Assembly (NCBI GenBank): GCA_027459505.1
Contig: DAIDIE010000036.1
Location: forward strand, 158,988 to 222,987
Length of the DNA: 64,000 nucleotides
DNA from: Acidobacteriota bacterium
Lineage (GTDB): Bacteria > Acidobacteriota > Terriglobia > Terriglobales > SCQP01
Direction: 5' to 3'
Position numbers and translations under genes: made by a program. Position 1 is the first letter of the stretch. Each line of letters starts with the position of its first letter. The notes beneath the pieces were generated by a model, which saw only the letters and a list, made by a program, of their open reading frames with translations, did not search any database and was not told the origin of the DNA. This document shows positions 7,826-18,194 of this stretch, piece by piece.

Positions 7826-8477
7826 AGCGCGCCGGAGCGGCTTCAATTTCCGTCTCCAGGTTAAGCACCTTCCGGAAGCTGCCACGCTCGTTTTGGATCT
7901 TCTGCTGCAACAGCAGGATCGCGTATATCAGTTGCTCGGGACGCGGCGGACAGCCGGGCACGTACACGTCGACCGGCAGGACCTGATTCACCCCTTGCAC
8001 CAAGGCGTAATTGTTGAAAACGCCGCCGGAGGTGGCACAGGCGCCCATGCTGATGACGTACTTCGGCTCCGGCATCTGCTCGTACAGCTGGCGAATCACA
8101 GGCGCCATTTTCTGCGACACCCGCCCGGCAATAATCATCAGATCGGATTGCCGCGGCGAAGGACGGAAAACCTCGGCGCCAAAACGCGCAATGTCGAAGC
8201 GGGAAGCCGACATGGACATCATTTCAATCGCGCAGCAGGCCAGCCCGAATGTCATCGGCCAGATCGAGTTCTTGCGCACCCAGTTCAGCGCATTGTCCAG
8301 GGTGGTGAGCACAAACCCATCCTGCTGTTGGTTGCCATAAAGCCACTGCCGCGAGTCGTGCGGATCTAGATTGAGATAGCGATCGCGACCCACGCTGTGT
8401 GCCTGCAGCTCATTGCTATTCGGCTCGGTCTGAAGGCCACCGGCAGGCCCTTGCGGCGCCGTGCTGTCGTTGCTCAT
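7824..8477 (-). CDS. nuoB: NADH-quinone oxidoreductase subunit B
   Basis: 217 aa from the ATG at 8477. The three conserved Cys motifs that bind the [4Fe-4S] cluster N2 are intact: LACCAIEMM (Cys81, Cys82), GACATSGG (Cys147) and VPGCPPRPE (Cys176), with SRFDIARFG and [11 protein letters not shown] between. NuoB passes electrons to quinone at the base of the peripheral arm of complex I. The oddity is context: no other nuo gene is next to it in this window. The first ~30 residues are an Asn/Ser/Gly-rich extension. The Shine-Dalgarno is weak. Confidence 0.96.
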   Translation of the reverse strand: MSNDSTAPQGPAGGLQTEPNSNELQAHSVGRDRYLNLDPHDSRQWLYGNQQQDGFVLTTLDNALNWVRKNSIWPMTFGLACCAIEMMSMSASRFDIARFGAEVFRPSPRQSDLMIIAGRVSQKMAPVIRQLYEQMPEPKYVISMGACATSGGVFNNYALVQGVNQVLPVDVYVPGCPPRPEQLIYAILLLQQKIQNERGSFRKVLNLETEIEAAPAR

Positions 8478-8784
8478 AGGAACATTTTCCCACACAAAAC
8501 CTCCACCCGGCTGCTACCAGCAGGTGCTCGTGCTCACGCGAGCACCCCCGCCGCTGTCCCCCGTCGGTGTTCCACGGTTCCGCGCTACACTGGTAAAGAG
8601 TCTGCCGGATGAATTGCGCCCGTTGTGCGCAGGATGGTGCACGCCAGGTCCGTGCGCGTGCCGCGCGGCCGCTTCCCGCCCGGGATTTGCCGGTGGCGCA
8701 CAGGTCTCCATCATTGGACGTCTCAGCTTAAAGTTTTCAGAGAGGCTGGCCGCTTGATCGCCAGCCACGGAAGGATGAACCGCA
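8478..8784. other. Intergenic region upstream of tig
   Basis: About 307 bp between divergent nuoB and tig. It contains one hairpin, GGTGCTCG-N8-CGAGCACC (8523-8546), and must hold promoters for both genes, but no convincing -35/-10 pair or riboswitch was identified. Confidence 0.4.
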
Positions 8785-10065
8785 TTGGTCGACGCGACGT
8801 TGGAATGCAAGCGCGAACTGGAAATCGAGATTCCGGCCGCTGAAGTGGAACAGGCTTTTACCCGAATTGCTGGCGAATACCAGCGCAAGGTGCGTATCCC
8901 CGGCTTCCGTCCTGGCAAGGCGCCGCTGTCGCTGGTGCGCCAGCGCTTCCAGGACAGCATCCGTCAGGAGATCCTGGAGTCGCTCATCCCGGCTCACCTG
9001 CGCAGCGCCTTTGAACGCGAAAACCTGGAACCCGTCTCGCGCCCCAGCATCGACGATCTTCATTTCCATGCCGGTGAGCCATTGCGCTTCAAAGCCAGCT
9101 TCGAAGTCATGCCGGAAATCCATTTGGCCGACTACACGTCGCTCCGTCTGGACCCTGTTCCCGAGCCCCCCACGCCGCTGGACGAAGAAGTGGAAAAGCG
9201 CCTGGAACAGATTCGTAATCAGTCGGCTACCTACGAAGATCTCAGCGGCGACGAGGCTGTGCTGGCCGATGGGCTGGTTGCGGTGGTCAGCTACGACCGA
9301 ACCGATGAGGGCGAGCAGGAACCCCGCCATGTGGCCGAGAGCCGCATTGAAATCGGCAGTCCCGACGTGGTCAACGATTTCAGCGAGCACCTGCGCGGCG
9401 CCCGTATTGGCGACGAACGCGAATTCGACATCCACTACCCGGCCGACTTTCCCCACGAGGAAATCGCCGGCAAGACCGTGCATTACAAGCTGCAGGTGAA
9501 GGCCGTCCAGCGCAAACAGCTTCCCGCCCTCGATGACGAGTTCGCCAAGAAGGCAGGGCACGAAAGTCTTGAGGAATACCGCAACGCGCTGCGCGACCGT
9601 GTTCGTCATCAGCGCGAGCATGAAAAAGACGAAGCTGAACACACCCAGCTGCTCGACAAGCTGGTGGACATGCATCCCTTCCCTGTACCTGATGCCCTCA
9701 TTGAGCATCAAATCGATCAGCGCTTGGATCGCGGTTTGCGCTCGTTGGCGGCCCAGGGTCTGGATCCCCGCAAGTTGCAGCTCGACTGGGGACAAATTCG
9801 CTCCGCCGAGCGTGAGCAGGCAGCGCGCGACGTGAAGATTTCGATCTTATTGGACAAAATCGCTGACGCGGAACACTTGGAAGCCTCACCGGAGGCCTTG
9901 GAGGCGGAACTGGCCGGCTACAGTGAACGTTTACAGCAGCCGGTGGATGTAGTGCGCCGCCGTTTGACAGAAACTGGCACGCTGGATACGATCAAAAGCA
10001 GATTAAAGAGCTCCAAAACGCTCGAGTTCCTGCACAACAGTGCCACCGGAAAGAATCCCCAATAA
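8785..10065 (+). CDS. tig: Trigger factor, ribosome-associated chaperone / PPIase
   Basis: 426 aa from a TTG at 8785 with ggaagga 9 nt upstream. The N-terminal ribosome-docking domain carries the trigger factor signature GFRPGKAP (about 39-46); the FKBP-like PPIase domain follows (about 155-240), then the helical chaperone arms ([20 protein letters not shown] and onward). It binds L23 at the ribosome exit and holds nascent chains. It heads the conserved order tig-clpP-clpX-lon, linking folding and proteolysis of new proteins; clpP starts 34 bp after its stop. Confidence 0.97.
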   Translation: MVDATLECKRELEIEIPAAEVEQAFTRIAGEYQRKVRIPGFRPGKAPLSLVRQRFQDSIRQEILESLIPAHLRSAFERENLEPVSRPSIDDLHFHAGEPLRFKASFEVMPEIHLADYTSLRLDPVPEPPTPLDEEVEKRLEQIRNQSATYEDLSGDEAVLADGLVAVVSYDRTDEGEQEPRHVAESRIEIGSPDVVNDFSEHLRGARIGDEREFDIHYPADFPHEEIAGKTVHYKLQVKAVQRKQLPALDDEFAKKAGHESLEEYRNALRDRVRHQREHEKDEAEHTQLLDKLVDMHPFPVPDALIEHQIDQRLDRGLRSLAAQGLDPRKLQLDWGQIRSAEREQAARDVKISILLDKIADAEHLEASPEALEAELAGYSERLQQPVDVVRRRLTETGTLDTIKSRLKSSKTLEFLHNSATGKNPQ

Positions 10066-10099
10066 TCCCCTTTCTTTCCAGCATCACTACCCAAAGCAC

Positions 10100-10726
10100 A
10101 TGAAGAACGATCTCTACCAAAACCTTCCCGGTGCGCATGCGGCGCTGGTGCCCATGGTGGTGGAACAGACCAGCCGCGGAGAGCGCGCTTACGACATCTA
10201 CTCACGGCTGTTACGTGACAACATCATCTTTATCGGCACCCCGATCGACGATGCCATCGCCAACCTGGTCACCGCGCAATTGCTGTTTTTGGAGGCGGAA
10301 GATCCCGATAAGGATATTTCCCTTTACATCAACAGCCCCGGCGGATCGATTACCGCGGGCATGGCCATCTACGACACCATGCAGTTCATCCGCCCCGATG
10401 TCACCACCATTTGCATCGGTCAGGCCGCCAGCATGGCCGCGCTGCTGTTGGCGGCGGGAGCTGCCAAGAAGCGCTTCGCGCTGCCGCACTCGCGCATCCT
10501 GATTCACCAACCCTCCATGGGCGGACTCTCCGGACAGGCCACCGACATTGACATCCATGCGCGCGAGATCCTGCGCATGCGCGAGATTACCAACGATATT
10601 TTGGCCAGTCACACCGGTCAGGACTTAAAGAAGATCGAAAAGGATGTCGAGCGCGACTTCATCATGAACGCGCAGCAGGCTAAGGAGTACGGCATCGTGG
10701 ACGATATTATCTTTAAGCACAAATAA
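10100..10726 (+). CDS. clpP: ATP-dependent Clp protease proteolytic subunit
   Basis: 208 aa from the ATG at 10100; the track's extra 20 residues overlap the end of tig. The catalytic triad is visible as Ser111 ([11 protein letters not shown]), His136 ([11 protein letters not shown]) and Asp186 (DVERDF). It forms the barrel peptidase that degrades substrates unfolded by ClpX, whose gene lies about 210 bp downstream. The conserved N-terminal YDIYSRLL and IIFIG segments match full-length mature ClpP, so the gene looks intact. Confidence 0.98.
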   Translation: MKNDLYQNLPGAHAALVPMVVEQTSRGERAYDIYSRLLRDNIIFIGTPIDDAIANLVTAQLLFLEAEDPDKDISLYINSPGGSITAGMAIYDTMQFIRPDVTTICIGQAASMAALLLAAGAAKKRFALPHSRILIHQPSMGGLSGQATDIDIHAREILRMREITNDILASHTGQDLKKIEKDVERDFIMNAQQAKEYGIVDDIIFKHK

Positions 10727-10938
10727 AGGGCGGCGAGACGCGCGCCCTGCTGGCCGAAACCGGCCTCGGCCTCCCAGACTTGCCCGGGATGTCCGCCGGA
10801 CTAGTGAGGTAATTCACCGCTGTTGACCCAAAGGCCAGTCCGCAGTACGCTGCGGAGTAGATGTCCGGGAAAGCGGGCTAGCCACAGCAGCTAGCAGTCC
10901 TTGTCCAGCAGTTGCCTGCGGGCGGGGGGAGAAACAAA

Positions 10939-12216
10939 TTGAGACCCAAATCCGGCACTGACGACGTTCTTCGCTGCTCGTTTTGCCACAAAAGTCAGGA
11001 CGCGGTAGCGAAACTGATTTCCAGCCCCAGCGAGTACCCGCGCGCTTACATCTGCGACGAGTGCGTCGCAGTCTGCAATTCCATCCTCGAGGATGACCGC
11101 GGTGAACCCGCCACCCATGGCCTGCAGCAACTCCCCAAGCCGCACGAGGTCAAGGCTTTCCTCGATGAATACGTGATCGGGCAGGAACGGACGAAGAAAA
11201 AACTTGCAGTGGCGGTGTATAACCACTACAAGCGCCTGCACATGAACCGCACGCGCTCCAGCCACGAAGTCGAACTTCAAAAGGCGAACATCCTGTTGAT
11301 CGGCCCCACCGGCACCGGCAAGACTTTGTTGGCCCAAACCTTGGCCAAAATGCTCGATGTGCCATTCGCCATTGCCGACGCCACCACCCTGACCGAAGCC
11401 GGCTACGTCGGCGAAGATGTTGAGAACATTGTTTTGAAGCTGCTGCAAGCGGCTGACGGCGATGTCGCCCGGGCTCAGCAGGGCATCATCTACATTGATG
11501 AAATCGACAAGATTTCCAAGCGTGACGAGAACCCTTCCATCACGCGCGATGTCAGCGGCGAGGGCGTGCAGCAGGCACTACTGAAGATTCTGGAAGGCAC
11601 GGTGGCTCATGTGCCGCCTCAGGGTGGCCGCAAGCACCCTCACCAGGAATTTACACCCGTTGATACCACCAACATTTTGTTCATCTGCGGTGGAGCGTTC
11701 GTAGGCCTGGAGCGGACCATCGGACGCCGCATCGGCAAACGCGCTATGGGCTTCCGTGGCGATGAGTCCAGTCCGCAGCAGGACATGGTTCGTCAGCAGC
11801 AACTTCGCGACACCGAACTGCTGAGTCAGGTGCAGCCCGGTGACCTGATCAAGTTTGGCCTCATCCCTGAGTTCGTCGGCCGCTTACCAGTGATCGGCGT
11901 GTTGGACGATCTCGATAAGGCCGCGCTCATCCAGATTCTCACCCGTCCGCGCAATGCGCTGGTGCGGCAGTACCAAAAGCTCTTCGAATTCGAGAACGTG
12001 AAACTCAAGTTCGAAGATGACGCCTTGGAAGCGATTGCTTCAGAGGCGATGGCTCGCAAAGTGGGCGCACGTGGCCTGCGCATGATCCTGGAAGAGCTGA
12101 TGCTCGACCTGATGTACCACCTGCCGGCACAAAAACGGCTGCGCGATTTCGCGGTCACCAAAGAGATGGTGGAAAAGCGCGAACTCGCCATCAGCAATCT
12201 TGAAAAGGCCGGCTAG
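10939..12216 (+). CDS. clpX: ATP-dependent Clp protease ATP-binding subunit ClpX
   Basis: 425 aa. I choose the TTG at 10939 because ggggggag lies about 8 nt upstream and the protein then begins [16 protein letters not shown], like other ClpX; the track start (TTG 10912) adds nine residues. The zinc-binding domain has Cys13, Cys16, Cys39 and Cys42. The AAA+ core has Walker A GPTGTGKT (122-129), Walker B IIYIDEID and the substrate-pore segment GYVG. ClpX unfolds tagged proteins and feeds them to ClpP. A terminator follows the gene, separating it from lon. Confidence 0.97.
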   Translation: MRPKSGTDDVLRCSFCHKSQDAVAKLISSPSEYPRAYICDECVAVCNSILEDDRGEPATHGLQQLPKPHEVKAFLDEYVIGQERTKKKLAVAVYNHYKRLHMNRTRSSHEVELQKANILLIGPTGTGKTLLAQTLAKMLDVPFAIADATTLTEAGYVGEDVENIVLKLLQAADGDVARAQQGIIYIDEIDKISKRDENPSITRDVSGEGVQQALLKILEGTVAHVPPQGGRKHPHQEFTPVDTTNILFICGGAFVGLERTIGRRIGKRAMGFRGDESSPQQDMVRQQQLRDTELLSQVQPGDLIKFGLIPEFVGRLPVIGVLDDLDKAALIQILTRPRNALVRQYQKLFEFENVKLKFEDDALEAIASEAMARKVGARGLRMILEELMLDLMYHLPAQKRLRDFAVTKEMVEKRELAISNLEKAG

Positions 12217-12256
12217 GGTAAGCACCGGCCCCGGTTTTTCCTCCATTTCTTTCACC

Positions 12257-12284
12257 AACGCCCACCCTCCGGGTGGGCGTTTTA
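12257..12284 (+). terminator. Intrinsic terminator after clpX
   Basis: Perfect 10-bp stem acgcccaccc / gggtgggcgt with a tcc loop, ending in a T-run (cgttttac), 41 bp after the clpX stop. Confidence 0.92.
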
Positions 12285-12495
12285 CACTCCGCGCAAGTTG
12301 CTCTATAGCAGGCCGGCGGCACGCATCGTATGCAAGCCTCGGGCTGTCAAGTGCCCCCGGAAAACGATGGCGGCGGCACGCGATTCTCTCCGCCCTGGCG
12401 GGCGCGCATCGTTTAACATGAAGTGAAGCAGATGGCCGGTGGCAGCCGTCTGCCGGTTTGTTTCCATCGCCACTCTGCTGCAGTAAAGAGGTGCC

Positions 12496-14892
12496 ATGTC
12501 TACTCGGGAAAAAGCTGAAGTTCGCCGTCTGCCGATGATGCCCATTCGCGATGTGGTCATCTATCCGCACATGATGACCCCCTTCGTGGTGGGCCGCCAG
12601 TCGTCAGTACGCGCCCTCGAGGATGCCCTGGCTCAAGACAAGAAGATTTTCCTCGCCACCCAGCATGATGCCTCCGTGGACGAGCCCAAACCCAGCGAGA
12701 TCCATTCCGTTGGCACCATCGTCAGCATTGTCCAGAGTGTGCGGCTGCCGGACGGCAACATCCGTGTCCTGGTGGAGGGCTTGGAGCGCGCCCGCATCGT
12801 TCAGGTCGCCGCCGACGAAGGCTTCTTCCGCGCCACCCTGCGCATTCCGCAACTGCGCGGCGACGTGGTCACTCCGCAGGTGGAAGAGCTCATGCAGCGC
12901 GTCACCGGATTGTTTGAGCAGTACGTCAAGTTGAGCCAGTCGCTCAACTACGAGACCATGCTCAACACCGTGCGCGTCGATGATCCCGGCCGGCTCAGCG
13001 ATACGATCGCCGCCAACCTCGGCCTGACCATCGAGGAAAAACAGGAACTGCTGGAGATCTTCGAACCCGTCGACCGCCTGGTGCGCCTGGCGGAGGTTCT
13101 CGAAATCGAAATCGAAAAGCTCAACGTCGATCGCGCCATCCAGGGCCGCGTCAAAAAGCAGATGGAACGGGCGCAAAAAGAGTACTACCTCAACGAGAAG
13201 ATCAAGGCCATCCAGAAGGAACTCGGGCGCGGCGAGAAAAGCGAAATCGACGAACTGCGCAAGAAAATCGAAGCCGCCGGCATGCCGAAAGCCGTGCAGG
13301 AAAAGGCAATTCAGGAGCTTAAGCGGCTGGAGCTCATGCCACCAATGTCGGCCGAGTCGACCGTCTCGCGCAATTACCTGGACTGGATGCTGGCGGTGCC
13401 CTGGAAACAGAAGTCCAAGGAAATCCGCGACATTGCCAAAGCCGAGGAGACCCTCAACGAGGATCATTACGGGCTCGAACAGATCAAACAGCGCATCCTC
13501 GAATTTCTCGCCGTGCGCCAGTTGGTCAAAAATCCCAAGGGTTCCATCCTTTGCTTTGTTGGACCTCCAGGTGTCGGCAAAACCTCGCTGGGCATGTCCA
13601 TTGCCCGCGCCACGGGGCGTAAGTTCGTCCGCCTGTCTTTGGGTGGCGTGCGCGATGAAGCCGAAATCCGTGGCCATCGCCGCACCTACATTGGCGCCCT
13701 CCCCGGCCAGATCCTCCAGATGATGAAGAAGGCCGGCACCGTCAACCCCGTTTTCCTGCTCGACGAAGTCGACAAGATGAGCGTGGATTTCCGCGGCGAT
13801 CCCTCCGCCGCCCTGCTCGAGGTCCTCGATCCGGAACAGAACACCGCCTTCATGGATCATTACCTCGACGTGGATTATGACCTTTCCCAGGTCATGTTCA
13901 TCACCACCGCCAACGTCATGCATACCATCCCGCAGCCATTGCAGGATCGTATGGAAATCATTCGCCTGTCTGGCTACACCGAGCAGGAAAAGATGGAGAT
14001 CGCCAAACGCTATCTCATCCCGAAGCAGCGCAAGGCGACTGGTCTCACCGACGAGAACCTGACCTTCTCGGATGCTGGAGTGCAGGCCATCATCCAGGGC
14101 TATACGCGTGAGGCAGGTGTCCGCAACCTGGAGCGTGAGCTGGGCAACGTGTGCCGCAAGATCGCGCGCCGCGTCGTGCAGGAAGGTCCGGAGGTCAAGG
14201 TCTTCATCACCGCCGAAAATGTGAACGAATTCCTCGGCATCATCAAGTTCCGCGACACCCGCGGCGAGGAGAAGAACGAAATCGGCCTGGCCACTGGTCT
14301 GGCCTGGACCGAAGTCGGGGGACAAATGCTCGCTACCGAGGCCACCCTCATGGATGGCCGCGGCAAACTGACCCTCACCGGCAAGCTCGGAGATGTCATG
14401 CAGGAATCGGCACAGGCCGCCATGAGCTACATACGCTCGCGCGCCCAGTTGCTGGGCCTCCCCAAGGACTTCTACCGCAACATCGACATCCACGTGCACG
14501 TACCGGAGGGCGCCATTCCCAAGGACGGCCCCTCGGCCGGCATTACCCTCGCCACCGCCATTGCCAGCGCGCTCACCCGCATTCCGGTACGGCGCGATAT
14601 CGCCATGACCGGAGAAATTACCCTGCGCGGCAAAGTGCTCCCCATCGGCGGCTTGAAAGAGAAGCTCATGGCGGCGCACCGTAACGGCATCTTCAACGTC
14701 ATCGTGCCCAAAGACAACGAAAAAGACCTGCCCGATGTCCCCGAGAACATCCGCTCGGTCATGAATATCAAGCTGGTGGAAACGGTGGATGAAGTGCTGG
14801 AGTTCGCTCTCGAACGTCCCCTGGTGGTACTGGAGGCCGCCGAAGCGGTCGGCGCCCTCGCTCCCGAACAGAGCGAAACGCTGCATCAGTAA
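12496..14892 (+). CDS. lon: ATP-dependent protease La (Lon, LonA type)
   Basis: 798 aa from the ATG at 12496 with aaagaggtgcc upstream. N-terminal substrate-binding domain ([17 protein letters not shown]...), coiled-coil middle (about 215-285), AAA+ domain with Walker A GPPGVGKT (356-363) and Walker [10 protein letters not shown], then the protease domain with the Ser680/Lys723 dyad (KDGPSAG and GGLKEK). It degrades misfolded and regulatory proteins. A terminator precedes it, so it has its own promoter in the 210 bp before the start; no clear heat-shock element was recognised. engB starts 9 bp after its stop. Confidence 0.98.
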   Translation: MSTREKAEVRRLPMMPIRDVVIYPHMMTPFVVGRQSSVRALEDALAQDKKIFLATQHDASVDEPKPSEIHSVGTIVSIVQSVRLPDGNIRVLVEGLERARIVQVAADEGFFRATLRIPQLRGDVVTPQVEELMQRVTGLFEQYVKLSQSLNYETMLNTVRVDDPGRLSDTIAANLGLTIEEKQELLEIFEPVDRLVRLAEVLEIEIEKLNVDRAIQGRVKKQMERAQKEYYLNEKIKAIQKELGRGEKSEIDELRKKIEAAGMPKAVQEKAIQELKRLELMPPMSAESTVSRNYLDWMLAVPWKQKSKEIRDIAKAEETLNEDHYGLEQIKQRILEFLAVRQLVKNPKGSILCFVGPPGVGKTSLGMSIARATGRKFVRLSLGGVRDEAEIRGHRRTYIGALPGQILQMMKKAGTVNPVFLLDEVDKMSVDFRGDPSAALLEVLDPEQNTAFMDHYLDVDYDLSQVMFITTANVMHTIPQPLQDRMEIIRLSGYTEQEKMEIAKRYLIPKQRKATGLTDENLTFSDAGVQAIIQGYTREAGVRNLERELGNVCRKIARRVVQEGPEVKVFITAENVNEFLGIIKFRDTRGEEKNEIGLATGLAWTEVGGQMLATEATLMDGRGKLTLTGKLGDVMQESAQAAMSYIRSRAQLLGLPKDFYRNIDIHVHVPEGAIPKDGPSAGITLATAIASALTRIPVRRDIAMTGEITLRGKVLPIGGLKEKLMAAHRNGIFNVIVPKDNEKDLPDVPENIRSVMNIKLVETVDEVLEFALERPLVVLEAAEAVGALAPEQSETLHQ

Positions 14893-14901
14893 ACGCGTAT
14901 C

Positions 14902-15528
14902 ATGGCTTTCTCCGCGAAAGATCTTTCCGTGCAGTTTGTGCTGAGCGTGGCCGCGCCGGCACAACTGCCGCCGGGGAACCGGGCGGAAATTGCCTTCCTG
15001 GGCCGTTCCAACGTGGGCAAGTCCAGCCTGCTCAACTCGCTCACCCACCAGCATGGCCTGGCGCACGTCAGCAAGACCCCGGGCCGCACCCGCTTGCTCA
15101 ACTTCTTTGAGGTCAAGGTCGCGCCCCAACGCAACCGGCCTACCCCGCCCGCTTTTTTCCTCGTCGATCTGCCCGGCTACGGCTACGCCAAAGTGCCGCG
15201 CAGCATGACCGAAGAGTGGGGCGTCCTCATCGAACCCTACCTCGCCCGCCGCGAACAGCTCACCGCCTGCATCCTGCTGGTGGACAGCATGCTGCCGCCG
15301 CAACCGAAAGATCTGGAACTCTTCGCCTGGCTGCAGCGACGCGGCCGCAACATTATCCTGGTCGCAACCAAAAGCGATCGCCTCTCCGGCAACCAGCGCA
15401 GCAACTCGCTGCGCGCCCTCACCGAAGCTTTCGGCATAGCGCCCCTGCCCTACTCCAGCGCCAGTGGCGAAGGCCGCGACTCCCTGTGGAACCTGCTCTT
15501 TGATTCCGCGCTGCTGCCCGAATCGTAA
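14902..15528 (+). CDS. engB: Ribosome biogenesis GTPase EngB (YsxC/YihA)
   Basis: 208 aa from the ATG at 14902, 9 bp after lon, so co-transcribed with it. G1 is GRSNVGKSS, the Thr/RT switch KTPGRTRLLNFF, G3 DLPGYGYA and G4 TKSD, all in the order of the TrmE-Era-EngA family; the GYGYAK following G3 is diagnostic of EngB. It assists 50S ribosomal subunit assembly. An internal insertion (KVAPQRNRPTPP) between G2 and G3 is slightly longer than in classical EngB. lon-engB adjacency is conserved in many bacteria. Confidence 0.96.
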   Translation: MAFSAKDLSVQFVLSVAAPAQLPPGNRAEIAFLGRSNVGKSSLLNSLTHQHGLAHVSKTPGRTRLLNFFEVKVAPQRNRPTPPAFFLVDLPGYGYAKVPRSMTEEWGVLIEPYLARREQLTACILLVDSMLPPQPKDLELFAWLQRRGRNIILVATKSDRLSGNQRSNSLRALTEAFGIAPLPYSSASGEGRDSLWNLLFDSALLPES

Positions 15529-15612
15529 GCGGGGAATTCGCTGCAGGCGAATGCAAGTACCAGAGGACGGGTTTGCCGTGAAGCTATCATGCCTCCGGAT
15601 GGTCGCCTTGGC

Positions 15613-15678
15613 TCAGCAGGATGAGTGCGCGAGAAGTTGCCGGAACGCCGCCAAAAGCACATTCACGTCAGGAACCAT
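15613..15678 (-). pseudogene. Remnant of a VapC (PIN-domain) toxin gene
   Basis: An ATG at 15678, overlapping the antitoxin stop by 11 bp as in vapBC operons, encodes only MVPDVNVLLAAFRQLLAHSSC before TGA. The DVNVLLAAFR start is the first strand of a PIN domain with its first catalytic Asp; the rest, with the other acidic residues, is absent because coding sequence runs into the 3' end of engB. The toxin is therefore dead. Too short for the ORF track. Confidence 0.7.
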
Positions 15679-15910
15679 AGCCGGCCGCGTCCTCCAGTGA
15701 GCGGTTGCTACATGGGTCAATCCCTTCCCGCAACCCGCCCTTGCACCGGGAAACCGGAACCGGCGCCGCCAGCCGCGGTTTCAACGACGGACCGCGCAAG
15801 CGCAGCGTCAAGCCCTCTTCAATGATCGCCGTCAACGACTTCCGTTCACGCGCCGCCAGCACCTTCGCGCGCACGATCAGGTCCGCGTTGAGATCGAGGG
15901 TGGTTTTCAT
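15668..15910 (-). CDS. VapB-type antitoxin, toxin partner decayed
   Basis: 80 aa from the ATG at 15910. The N-terminal MKTTLDLNADLIVRAKVLAA followed by RERKSLTAIIEEGLTLRL is the standard ribbon-helix-helix DNA-binding part of VapB antitoxins. The C-terminal half (toxin-binding tail) has charged and aromatic residues as usual. The cognate VapC is reduced to a 21-codon stub that starts in its last codons. The antitoxin may persist as an orphan DNA-binding protein or may itself be drifting. Confidence 0.8.
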   Translation of the reverse strand: MKTTLDLNADLIVRAKVLAARERKSLTAIIEEGLTLRLRGPSLKPRLAAPVPVSRCKGGLREGIDPCSNRSLEDAAGYGS

Positions 15911-15982
15911 GAGTCGATTGTACAGAAATCTGTATCGTCACGTCACCAGCAACGCCGCCTCCCCGCGCAGGCAGAGATAAGG

Positions 15983-16158
15983 GCGGCACGGCCGCTTTTA
16001 TTCCACTCGCTTCGCTGTCCGGCCGAAGCTCACGGATCGTGGCCGGGCTTTACTAGTCGCCAAACTAGTCGCCAACGGTGCGGGACCTGGTAGGCAGCCC
16101 CCCCGCTTCGGCCTGCGATTTCGAACTCGAAAGCAGTTCGACCCGGCCCTGGCTCGTT
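15983..16158 (+). repeat. Family A interspersed repeat, copy A4
   Basis: Begins GCGGC-acg-GCCGC-TTTTATT, contains ccgaagctcacggatcgtggccg and an internal duplication tagtcgccaaactagtcgcca, and ends aactcgaaagcagttcgacccggccctggctcgtt. One of the best-preserved copies. Confidence 0.82.
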
Positions 16159-16661
16159 GGGCTGTGCCTGCCACTCCGCTAAGTTTTCTCTTGCGCTCCC
16201 GGGCACGGAGTGCTACATTGCATTGCTATATAGCAGGAGAACGCATTTTTCACCTCTCCTGGGCCCTTTGGGGGAGCTTCACAGATGAAGCTTTTAACCT
16301 GCATGCGTGACCTCTGCTCCGCCTCTTCTGTCGGGTGGCAACACGCTTCCGCGACCTGCACCGCGGACTCGCATCGGCTTCGTTCCGCATTCCGGAGCGG
16401 CCGCTTCTTCCCCATCTTTCGCCCGATTAATGCCTGCCTTCTGCGATATCGACCTCCTGACAGTCCGCCGGTCCCGTTGACTGGCTTTGCAAGCCGGACT
16501 GTGCCGCTGGAGTTGCATTGAACGCTTCGGGCGGCTCCCCGCAGGGGGCGCTGTCCACGGCCGGACGGCAGGAGGAAGCCCCTCTCCTTCAACCACCCCG
16601 ACCGTCTTTCAATCGCCGGTTGCGCTATATAGCTACTGGCGAGTACGGGATGGAGAGACTC
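16159..16661 (+). promoter_or_regulatory. Leader region of the chitinase gene with paired GCTATATAGC palindromes
   Basis: About 500 bp without a supported gene. The 10-bp palindrome GCTATATAGC occurs twice, at 16225-16234 and 16624-16633, the second about 30 bp from the chitinase start. They are candidate regulator sites (or AT-rich promoter elements) in an otherwise GC-rich leader. No known riboswitch fold was recognised. Confidence 0.4.
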
Positions 16662-18179
16662 ATGTTTTCTTTCGCAAGAACACGTACCTGGCGCTCCACC
16701 TTCGGCGTCATCTTCTTGACGCTGGCGGTCTTTTGCACGCTGAGCCGTGCCCAATCCGTTGACTGCAGCAACGTCGCCGCCTGGTCCGGCAACTACGTCT
16801 ACTATGGCGTGGGCGCCTTGGTGACCTACAACGGCAGCGAATACACCTGCATTCAAGCCCATACTTCCGAGCCCACCTGGGATCCGGCCGATACGCCGGC
16901 GCTGTGGTCGCTGGACGGCAGCTGCTCGACCAGCCCCAGCCCGACCCCAACCCCGACCCCAACTCCGACCCCGACCCCCACTCCAACACCATCACCAACG
17001 CCCTCCCCGACTCCATCCCCAACGCCAACCTCCAGCGGCTCCTGCTGGGCGCCCTGGGTCTCTACCACCGCCTACACTGGGGGCGCTCAGGTGAGCTATC
17101 AAAACGAGAATTATCAGGCTGATTATTGGACACAAAATCAGGTTCCTTCCAGCAATAGCGGACCAGCAGGCAGTGGCGAGCCCTGGATTCCGGAGGGTAG
17201 TTGCAGCACCTCTCCCACTCCAACGCCCACGCCAACCCCGACACCCAGCCCCACGCCCACACCCAGTGGCGGTGGCAGCTCCCTGTTTGCTCCCTATATT
17301 GATATGAGCCTGAGCCCGGATGAACAGATCGAAACCATTCAGCAGCAGTCCGGCGTAAAGGCGATGACCCTGGCTTTCGTGGTGGGAACAGGCAACGGCT
17401 GCTCGTTGGGTTGGGGCGGCGTTGGTGGCACCCTCCCTACCGATACCCTGCCTAACGGCACAACCATCTCCTCGCATGTCGCCAACCTGCAGGCCGCCGG
17501 AGTGACCATCATCATCTCCCTGGGCGGCGCTAATGGCAGCGACGTCTCCTCCTCATGTACCAGCGCCAGCCAACTGGAATCTTCTTACCAGGAGATCATC
17601 AACCAATATCACGTCAACATGCTCGACTTCGATATCGAAGGCGGCAACACCACCAATCAGACCGCACTGAACCTGCGCGATCAGGCCCTGGTCATGCTGG
17701 AACAGGCCAATCCCGGTCTGGTCATCTCCTTCACCCTCCCGGTCATGCCCACCGGCCTGATCTCCAGCGGTGTCAACGTTTTGAACACCGCCAAGAGTGA
17801 TGGGCTGGACCCCAATGTCATCAATGTCATGGCCATGGACTATGGATCGTGCTGCGATAACGGCGCGGCCATGGGTCAGGACGCCATCGATGCGGCCCAG
17901 AACACCTATAACCAGGTGGTCCAGGCCGGTCTGACTTCCACCATCGGCGTCACACCGATGATTGGGGTCAATGACACCAGCACCGAAATATTCCAACTCT
18001 CCGACGCCACCGACCTGCTCAACTTTGCCCAAAGCAACACCAGCTATGTTTCGCGGCTGGCCATGTGGTCAATCGCACGCGACAACGGCAGTTGCGCCGG
18101 GCAGACATGGGCTTCGCCCACCTGTAGTGGCATCTCACAAAACAACTACCAGTTCTCACAAATCTTTGAACCTTTCTAG
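16662..18179 (+). CDS. Secreted GH18 chitinase-like enzyme with two CBM5/12-type modules
   Basis: 505 aa from the ATG at 16662, preceded by ggagag; the ATG at 16650 or the track start at 16518 are less likely. A signal peptide (to about SRAQS) is followed by a chitin-binding type 5/12 module (AWSGNYVYYGVGALVTYNG), a Pro-Thr linker, a second such module (WVSTTAYTGGAQVSYQNENY), a second Pro-Thr linker and a GH18 barrel. The catalytic motif is LDFDIEG, with Asp322, Asp324 and the acid/base Glu326. It probably cleaves extracellular chitin or a related GlcNAc polymer. The linkers are encoded by tandem ccgacccc-type repeats. A terminator lies directly downstream. Confidence 0.9.
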   Translation: MFSFARTRTWRSTFGVIFLTLAVFCTLSRAQSVDCSNVAAWSGNYVYYGVGALVTYNGSEYTCIQAHTSEPTWDPADTPALWSLDGSCSTSPSPTPTPTPTPTPTPTPTPSPTPSPTPSPTPTSSGSCWAPWVSTTAYTGGAQVSYQNENYQADYWTQNQVPSSNSGPAGSGEPWIPEGSCSTSPTPTPTPTPTPSPTPTPSGGGSSLFAPYIDMSLSPDEQIETIQQQSGVKAMTLAFVVGTGNGCSLGWGGVGGTLPTDTLPNGTTISSHVANLQAAGVTIIISLGGANGSDVSSSCTSASQLESSYQEIINQYHVNMLDFDIEGGNTTNQTALNLRDQALVMLEQANPGLVISFTLPVMPTGLISSGVNVLNTAKSDGLDPNVINVMAMDYGSCCDNGAAMGQDAIDAAQNTYNQVVQAGLTSTIGVTPMIGVNDTSTEIFQLSDATDLLNFAQSNTSYVSRLAMWSIARDNGSCAGQTWASPTCSGISQNNYQFSQIFEPF

Positions 18180-18194
18180 CCATTCCTGCTAGCA

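Noticed and set aside
8737-9795. 352-aa minus-strand ORF antisense to tig
   Set aside because: Shadow of trigger factor; no motifs, while tig is intact with the GFRPGKAP signature.
12604-15303. 899-aa minus-strand ORF antisense to lon and engB
   Set aside because: Its composition (His/Asp/Gly/Leu-rich, no domain) is that of an antisense shadow; lon and engB on the plus strand have complete catalytic motifs.
16260-16500. Possible c-di-GMP or other riboswitch upstream of the chitinase
   Set aside because: No conserved riboswitch core sequence could be matched by eye.
16920-17275. Tandem repeats considered as a CRISPR-like array
   Set aside because: They are in-frame Pro-Thr codon repeats of the chitinase linkers with no spacers of constant length and no cas genes.
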